Source: Streptomyces viridiviolaceus (GTDB lineage: Bacteria > Actinomycetota > Actinomycetes > Streptomycetales > Streptomycetaceae). From it: DNA of 64,000 nt. Positions 58,867 to 64,000 of this stretch are shown here, one piece after another. The notes below the pieces were generated by a model, which ran no database searches, was not told the origin of the DNA, and saw only the letters and a program-made list of their open reading frames with translations. A program made the translations under genes and the position numbers. The DNA lies in the NCBI RefSeq assembly GCF_014650995.1, contig NZ_BMWA01000005.1:95658-159657 (forward strand). The letters are read 5' to 3'. How positions within the stretch are numbered: position 1 is the first letter of the stretch; every line of letters begins with the position of its first letter.

Positions 58867-60474
58867 TTGAGGAAGACAGGACTGCACCGGAGAGCGGCGG
58901 CGCTCGGCTCGGCCGGAGCGCTCGTCACCGCCACCCTGATAGCCGGCGCCGTCACGGCACCCGCCGCCAGCGCCAGCCCGGCCACCGGACACGGGTACGG
59001 ACAGGACCGGGAGGCCCGCGGCGCCGCCATCGCCGCCGAGCGCGCCGCGAAGACCGGCATCGACTGGCAGGACTGCCCCGCGGACTGGAACCTGCCCAAG
59101 CCGATCCAGTGCGGCTGGGTCACGGTGCCGGTCGACTACGCCAAGCCGTACGGCAAGCAGATCAAGATCGCCGTCGACCGCATCGGCAACACCGGCTCGA
59201 AGTCCGAGCGCCAGGGCGCGCTCATCTACAACCCGGGCGGCCCGGGCGGTTCCGGCCTGCGCTTCCCGGCCCGGGTCACCGCCAAGAACCCGGTGTGGGC
59301 CAAGACGGCACAGGCCTACGACTTTGTGGGCTTCGACCCGCGCGGCGTCGGCAAGTCGGCGCCCATCTCCTGCGTCGACCCCCAGGAGTTCGTCAAGGCG
59401 CCCAAGATGGACCCGGTGCCCGACTCCGAGGCCGACAAGCGCGCCCAGCGCAAGCTGGCCCGCGAGTACGCCGAGGGCTGCTACGAGCGCAGCGGCGCCA
59501 TGCTGCCGCACATGACCACGCCGAACACCGCGCGCGACCTCGACGTCATCCGCGCCGCGCTCGGCGAGAAAAAGCTCAACTACCTCGGCGTCTCCTACGG
59601 CACCTACCTGGGTGCGGTCTACGGCACCCTCTTCCCGGGCCACGTGCGCCGCATGGTCGTCGACAGCGTCGTCAACCCCTCCCGCGACAAGATCTGGTAC
59701 CAGGCCAACCTGGACCAGGACGTCGCCTTCGAGACCCGCTGGCAGGACTGGCAGGACTGGGTCGCCAGGAATGATGCGACCTTCCACCTCGGCGACACCC
59801 GCGCCGAGGTCCAGGACCAGTGGCTCAAGCTGCGCGCCACCGCCAAGAAGAACCCCATCGGCGGGATCGTCGGTCCGGCCGAGCTGCTCTCCTTCTTCCA
59901 GAGCGCCCCGTACTACGACTCCGCGTGGGTGCCCGTCGCGACCGTGTTCAGCAAGTACGTCGCCGGCGACACCCAGGCCCTCGTCGACGCTGCGGCCCCC
60001 GACCTGTCCGACACCGCGGGCAACGCCGCCTCGGAGAACGGCAACGCCGTCTACACGGCGGTCGAGTGCGCCGACGCCAAGTGGCCCACCAACTGGCGGA
60101 CCTGGGACCGCGACAACACCCGGCTGCACAAGGACTACCCGTTCCTGACCTGGTCCAACGCCTGGATGAACCTGCCGTGCTCCACCTGGCCGGTCAAGCA
60201 GCAGACCCCGCTGAACGTGAAGACCGGCAAGGGGCTTCCGCCGGTGCTCATCGTCCAGTCCGAGCGTGACGCGGCCACGCCGTACGCAGGCGCCGTCGAA
60301 CTGCACGAGCGGTTCAAGGGCTCGCGTCTGATCACCGAGCGGGACGCCGGTTCGCACGGCGTCACCGGCCTGGTCAACCCGTGCGTCAACGACCGTGTCG
60401 ACACCTATCTGCTCACCGGCAAGGTGGACACGCGCGACGTGACCTGCGCACCGCACGCCACGCCCAAGCCGTAA
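58867..60474 (+). CDS. tap: Secreted tripeptidyl aminopeptidase (S33 family)
   Basis: The protein has 535 residues from the TTG at 58867 with GGGGAGGG upstream. A signal peptide (RKTGLHRRAAALGSAGALV, ending ASAS) precedes the alpha/beta hydrolase domain with IYNPGGPGGSG (oxyanion), the nucleophile GVSYGTYLGA, the Asp in QSERDAATPY and the His in AGSHGVTGLV. It removes N-terminal tripeptides outside the cell. This matches the well known Streptomyces Tap. Confidence 0.95.
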   Translation: MRKTGLHRRAAALGSAGALVTATLIAGAVTAPAASASPATGHGYGQDREARGAAIAAERAAKTGIDWQDCPADWNLPKPIQCGWVTVPVDYAKPYGKQIKIAVDRIGNTGSKSERQGALIYNPGGPGGSGLRFPARVTAKNPVWAKTAQAYDFVGFDPRGVGKSAPISCVDPQEFVKAPKMDPVPDSEADKRAQRKLAREYAEGCYERSGAMLPHMTTPNTARDLDVIRAALGEKKLNYLGVSYGTYLGAVYGTLFPGHVRRMVVDSVVNPSRDKIWYQANLDQDVAFETRWQDWQDWVARNDATFHLGDTRAEVQDQWLKLRATAKKNPIGGIVGPAELLSFFQSAPYYDSAWVPVATVFSKYVAGDTQALVDAAAPDLSDTAGNAASENGNAVYTAVECADAKWPTNWRTWDRDNTRLHKDYPFLTWSNAWMNLPCSTWPVKQQTPLNVKTGKGLPPVLIVQSERDAATPYAGAVELHERFKGSRLITERDAGSHGVTGLVNPCVNDRVDTYLLTGKVDTRDVTCAPHATPKP

Positions 60475-60487
60475 CGAGCGCAAGGCA

Positions 60488-60522
60488 GCAGGGGGCGGCC
60501 GGTCCGACCGGCCGCCCCCTGC
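60488..60522. terminator. 16-bp hairpin between convergent genes
   Basis: GCAGGGGGCGGCCGGT (60488-60503) pairs perfectly with ACCGGCCGCCCCCTGC (60507-60522) around a three-base loop. It lies between the stop codons of tap and the convergent epimerase gene. Confidence 0.85.
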
Positions 60523-60529
60523 ACCGTCC

Positions 60530-61564
60530 CTACGGGTGCCGCGCCGCCAGCCAGGCGTCCTCCGCCGCGTAGTCGAACAGGTCGCCGTAGGCCTGGACCA
60601 TCTTCGGGTACGCCTCGCGCCAGTCCCGCCCGGCCAGCCGCTCCTCCATCCAGGCGACGGTGTCCGGCAGGGTCTCGGCGTACCGCACCACGGGCCGGTA
60701 GCCCAGCTGCCGTTCGGCGGCGGTCATGTCGCACACCACGGGCACGGGCACGGACCACGGTGTGTCACCCACGCCCGGCGCGGGCGGCGGACCGTCCACC
60801 AGCACGTTCTCCGGCGCCACCCCCATCACCGCGTCGATCGCCGCCGCGATCTCGGCCACCGTCGGCGCGTCCGGGTCCACGGCGTTCAGGACACGGGCGC
60901 CCGGCCGGACCGCGGCCAGCCGGATCAGCTCCGCGATGGTGTGCACGCTCGCCGGGTGGAAGCGGCTCGCGCCGCCGAAGGCGAGCACACGCCGGCGCCT
61001 GCCGTCGAGGTTGCGCTTGACGAAGTACAGCTCGCGCGGGGTCCGGCAGTGCGGTCCGTGGATCGCGCCCGCCCGCAGCAGCGTGGTGGGCAACCGGTCG
61101 CCCGCCGCGAGGAGCTCACGCTCCAGCCCCGCCTTCCGGGTGCTGTACGAGGACTCTCCGGGCCGGACCGTGCGCTGTTCCTCGGTGACCGGCACCGGGT
61201 ACTCGGGGAAACCGCCGGGCTCGGCCTGCGTGTCGAAGTTGCGGCCCTTGTCGTCCTCGTAGACGGAGACGCTGGAGATCACCACCGCCGAACCCACCCG
61301 CCCGGCCAGTGACGTCAGCTGCCGGGCGTGCTCGGGCCCGTAGGCGACCATGTCCACCAGCACGTCGCAGCCGTCGCCCACCGCGGCGGACAGCGCCGCG
61401 TCGTCCTCCCGGTCGGCCCGCACCACCCGCACGCCGTCCGGCCAGCCCCGGTCCCGGTCGCCGCCCCGCGAGACGGCCGTCACCTCCCAGCCGTCCCGGG
61501 CCAGCGCCCCCACGGCCACTCGTCCGATCTGTCCCGTCGCTCCGATCACCACAGCACGTGTCAT
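60530..61564 (-). CDS. NAD-dependent epimerase/dehydratase-like protein
   Basis: The protein has 344 residues. It has VVIGATGQIGRVAVGALA at the start, VVISSVSVYEDDKG, and SSYSTRKAGLE with the YxxxK-like pair spaced as in atypical extended SDRs. ASVHTIAELIRLA and a C-terminal helical tail follow. The family acts on nucleotide sugars or binds RNA. Here the substrate is unknown. It stands alone. Confidence 0.85.
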   Translation of the reverse strand: MTRAVVIGATGQIGRVAVGALARDGWEVTAVSRGGDRDRGWPDGVRVVRADREDDAALSAAVGDGCDVLVDMVAYGPEHARQLTSLAGRVGSAVVISSVSVYEDDKGRNFDTQAEPGGFPEYPVPVTEEQRTVRPGESSYSTRKAGLERELLAAGDRLPTTLLRAGAIHGPHCRTPRELYFVKRNLDGRRRRVLAFGGASRFHPASVHTIAELIRLAAVRPGARVLNAVDPDAPTVAEIAAAIDAVMGVAPENVLVDGPPPAPGVGDTPWSVPVPVVCDMTAAERQLGYRPVVRYAETLPDTVAWMEERLAGRDWREAYPKMVQAYGDLFDYAAEDAWLAARHP

Positions 61565-61630
61565 ACGTCGGACCGTAGGCCCACCGGCCCCGTACGGCCA
61601 TGCCCTTCTGCCGGTGGCAGAAGGCGGCGG

Positions 61631-62359
61631 TCAACGGCGCGGCATCCGGGGGAACCTGCGCCCCTTCTCGGCCTCCTCGGCCTTGACGTCGGCGGCGTAC
61701 CGGTCGACGTACTCCTGTTCCGACAGGGACAGGATCGCGTACATGATCTCGTCGGTGACGGCACGCAGCACGGCCTTCTCGTTCTCCATGCCGGCGTAGC
61801 GGGAGAAGTCCAGGGGCTCACCGAAACGGATCACCACGGGATGGATGTTCGGGACGATCTTGCCCGGCGGCTGTGCCTCGAAGGTGCCGATCATCGCGCA
61901 GGGCACGACCGGCACCCCCGCCCGCAGCGCCATCACCGCCACGCCGACCTTGCCCTTGTACAGCCGGCCGTCGTGCGAGCGGGTGCCCTCCGGGTAGATG
62001 CCCAGCAGCTCGCCCTTGTTCAGGACACCGAGCCCTTCGCGGATCGCGGCCCGGCCCGCCTCCTTGCCGGAGCGGTCCACCGGGATCTGCCCGGCGCTGC
62101 GGAAGAAGAAGGCGGTGAGCCGGCCCTTGAGACCGGGGCCGGTGAAGTACTCGGCCTTGGCGAGGAAGGTGATGCGGCGCTTGAGGACGGCGGGCATCAG
62201 GAAGTGGTCGGAGAAGGACAGATGGTTCCCGGCGACGATGGCCGGGCCGGCGGACGGCACGTTCCCCAGGCCCTCGATCCGGGGGCGGAAGACCAGTCTC
62301 AGCAGCGGGCCCAGCAGTACGTATTTGAGCACGTAGTAGAACAAGGCGTCGCTCCTCAC
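61631..62359 (-). CDS. 1-acyl-sn-glycerol-3-phosphate acyltransferase
   Basis: The protein has 242 residues from the GTG at 62359. It has the NHxxxxD motif as GNHLSFSD, the FPEGTRS block as YPEGTRS, GQIPVDRSG and VPVVPCAMIGT. This is the PlsC fold. It transfers an acyl chain to lysophosphatidate or a similar acceptor at the membrane. Streptomyces encode several copies. Confidence 0.92.
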   Translation of the reverse strand: MRSDALFYYVLKYVLLGPLLRLVFRPRIEGLGNVPSAGPAIVAGNHLSFSDHFLMPAVLKRRITFLAKAEYFTGPGLKGRLTAFFFRSAGQIPVDRSGKEAGRAAIREGLGVLNKGELLGIYPEGTRSHDGRLYKGKVGVAVMALRAGVPVVPCAMIGTFEAQPPGKIVPNIHPVVIRFGEPLDFSRYAGMENEKAVLRAVTDEIMYAILSLSEQEYVDRYAADVKAEEAEKGRRFPRMPRR

Positions 62360-62498
62360 CCCGGCGGAACGGCTCAGTCGCCGCGTTCTGACTGGTCAAC
62401 CGGCGTCTGCCGGGGTGCCAGTGTAGGTGCGGGGGCGGCCCTCCGGTACCTGTCAGGTCCGGTGCGCCGCCGCTGCCGCCCGGACTCCGCCGCCGCGG

Positions 62499-64000
62499 TC
62501 AGAACTTCGGCGCCGGGGCCTGTGCCTCGACGAGGGCCGCGGCCTCCTCCTCGGTCTGCACCGAGGGCGGGGAACCCGCCAGCGGCCTCTGGGCGGTCTC
62601 CTTCATGCAGGCCACCGCCACCACCCCGACGAGGGCCGCGGCCATCGAGTAGTAGGCGGGCATCATGTCGGAGCCGGTCGCGCCGATCAGGGCGGTGATG
62701 ACCAGCGGCGTGGTTCCGCCGAACAGGGACGTCGACAGGTTGTAGCCGACCGACAGGGAGCCGTACCGGACGTTGGTGGGGAACATCGCCGGGAGCGCCG
62801 CCGACATGGTGCCGAGCAGACAGACGAGGGACAGGCCGAGCATCACCATGCCGGCCGAGACGGCGAGCAGGCTGCCCTGCTGGACCAGCACGAAGGACGG
62901 CGCGGACAGGAAGAAGAAGCCGAGCATGCCCGCCATCAGCAGGGGCCTGCGGCCGAAACGGTCGGACAGGCGGCCCACCTGGTTGACGAGCAGCATCAGC
63001 AGGACCATGGTGGCCACCAGGATCAGCAGGCCGTGGGTCTCGGAGTAGTGCAGCTCGTCCGACAGGTACGTCGGCATGTACGACAGCAGCATGTAGTCGT
63101 TGATGTTGTACGCGCCGACCAGCGCGATGCACAGCACCAGCGTCGGCCAGTGCGCCCGGAAGATCTTGGCGAGGTCGCCCCGGGCGGTGGTCTCCACCGT
63201 GTTCGCCGCCTCGGAGACGTGCACGTTGCCCTCCTCGAGCTTCAGGAAGGCGGGAGTGTCGTCCAGCCTCAACCGCAGATAGAGGCCGACGATGCCGAGG
63301 GGCCCGGCGACGAGGAACGGGATGCGCCAGCCCCAGGCGTCCATCGTGTCGTTGCCGAGCCAGGCGGTGAGCGCGGTCACCAGGCCCGCCGCGCCCGTGT
63401 AGCCGGCGAGCGTGCCCAGCTCCAGGAAGCTGCCGAAGAAGCCGCGCCGCTTGTCCGGGGCGTACTCCGCGATGAAGGTCGACGCGCCGCCGTACTCGCC
63501 GCCGGTGGAGAAGCCCTGCAGCAGCCGGAAGAGGATCAGCAGCAGCGGGGACCAGAAGCCGATCGCCGCGTACGACGGGATCAGGCCGATCGCGAAGGTG
63601 CCGATCGCCATCAGGATCATCGTCAGCGCGAGGACCTGCTTGCGGCCGATCTTGTCCCCCATCGGTCCGAACACCATGCCGCCGATGGGACGCACCAGGA
63701 AGGCGACGGCGAAGGTGGCGAAGGACGACAGCAACTGCGCGGTGTCGCTTGCGGACGGGAAGAAGACCCGGCCGATGGTCCCGGCCAGATAGGCGTAGAT
63801 GCCGAAGTCGAACCACTCCATGGCGTTGCCGAGGGAGGCCGCCTTCACCGCGCGTTTGACCGCCGCCTCGTCCGTCACCGTGATGTCCGACCGCCTCAGC
63901 CGGGGGTTCTGCCTGCGCCTGACGGCACGGAACAGGGTGGGGTGACGGCGGATCGCCGCGGAGTCGGGGACCTGGCCGTTCTCGGGGGAGGACGTGGCGG
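62499..64000 (-). CDS. MFS transporter, ProP/metabolite:H+ symporter type (partial, cut by right edge)
   Basis: At least 500 residues are visible and the frame stays open to the right edge. A GTG at 63878 was considered as start, but no ribosome-binding site precedes it and the upstream residues (NPRLRRSDITVTDEAAVKRA) look native for Streptomyces ProP-like proteins, so the true start is outside the window. Twelve membrane helices can be drawn. Motifs include SLGNAMEWFDFGIYAY, GDKIGRKQVL and LQGFSTGGEYGGA, as in ProP/KgtP symporters of osmolytes or dicarboxylates. The substrate is not fixed. Confidence 0.9.
   Translation of the reverse strand, partial: ATSSPENGQVPDSAAIRRHPTLFRAVRRRQNPRLRRSDITVTDEAAVKRAVKAASLGNAMEWFDFGIYAYLAGTIGRVFFPSASDTAQLLSSFATFAVAFLVRPIGGMVFGPMGDKIGRKQVLALTMILMAIGTFAIGLIPSYAAIGFWSPLLLILFRLLQGFSTGGEYGGASTFIAEYAPDKRRGFFGSFLELGTLAGYTGAAGLVTALTAWLGNDTMDAWGWRIPFLVAGPLGIVGLYLRLRLDDTPAFLKLEEGNVHVSEAANTVETTARGDLAKIFRAHWPTLVLCIALVGAYNINDYMLLSYMPTYLSDELHYSETHGLLILVATMVLLMLLVNQVGRLSDRFGRRPLLMAGMLGFFFLSAPSFVLVQQGSLLAVSAGMVMLGLSLVCLLGTMSAALPAMFPTNVRYGSLSVGYNLSTSLFGGTTPLVITALIGATGSDMMPAYYSMAAALVGVVAVACMKETAQRPLAGSPPSVQTEEEAAALVEAQAPAPKF

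Overview
The window is high-GC DNA with the gene density, GC-rich third codon positions, GTG/TTG starts and gene families (DUF397/XRE pairs, ROK and HutC regulators, many lipases, leaderless genes) of a Streptomyces or very close relative. From memory, the order bio genes - urease - tripeptidyl aminopeptidase with purB nearby resembles a conserved stretch of the S. coelicolor chromosome. No rRNA, tRNA, CRISPR array, transposase or phage gene was seen. Both ends cut a gene: an ACT-domain protein at the left edge and an MFS transporter at the right edge.

Region 1 (1-5.3 kb) holds the ACT protein, a probable deletion-chimera gene (SWIM-family N-terminus joined to a DUF6493-like C-terminus), a secreted PhoD phosphatase and a MocR regulator. 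Region 2 (5.4-14.2 kb, plus strand) is a tight operon and the most interesting part. It contains a small membrane protein coupled to a DUF2156 (aminoacyl-tRNA-transferase-like) protein, an acyl-CoA-dehydrogenase-fold flavoprotein, a thioester reductase, a class III aminotransferase, an SRPBCC protein, a flavin reductase, a DAO-type FAD oxidase and a WS/DGAT acyltransferase. Read together, this looks like a pathway that reduces and transaminates a fatty acyl chain to an alkyl amine, then N-oxygenates it and joins it to an amino acid. That is the logic of valanimycin-type azoxy/hydrazine natural products, and I recognise no exact known cluster. Region 3 (14.3-20.8 kb, minus strand) converges on it: a carboxyl-methyltransferase-like gene, an ABC1/UbiB kinase, an unusual NPLAAL-repeat protein, an ECF sigma factor of lower GC, a FAD halogenase-family protein and an HD-domain protein.

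Region 4 (21-31 kb) holds two alpha/beta hydrolases that overlap at their 3' ends, an ECF41 (SigJ) sigma factor, a HutC regulator with a DasR-like operator over its promoter, a ROK regulator, and a two-component system divergent from an ABC exporter. Region 5 (31-46.5 kb) is mostly housekeeping: uracil/mismatch glycosylase, purB, an SGNH hydrolase, two CorC/HlyC proteins, a GNAT protein, an F420 LLM oxidoreductase, an FtsX-type ABC system, an RHH/Fic toxin-antitoxin pair with its own operator, and bioB-bioA-bioD. Region 6 (46.6-54 kb) has bioF, a DUF397/XRE/anti-sigma set, an NlpC/P60 hydrolase behind a c-di-AMP riboswitch, a ClpP paralogue lacking its catalytic Ser and His, an orphan Phd antitoxin, and a TetR/membrane protein pair with duplicated operators. 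Region 7 (54-64 kb) is the urease operon ureABCFGD, tap, an epimerase, an acylglycerophosphate acyltransferase and a ProP-like transporter.
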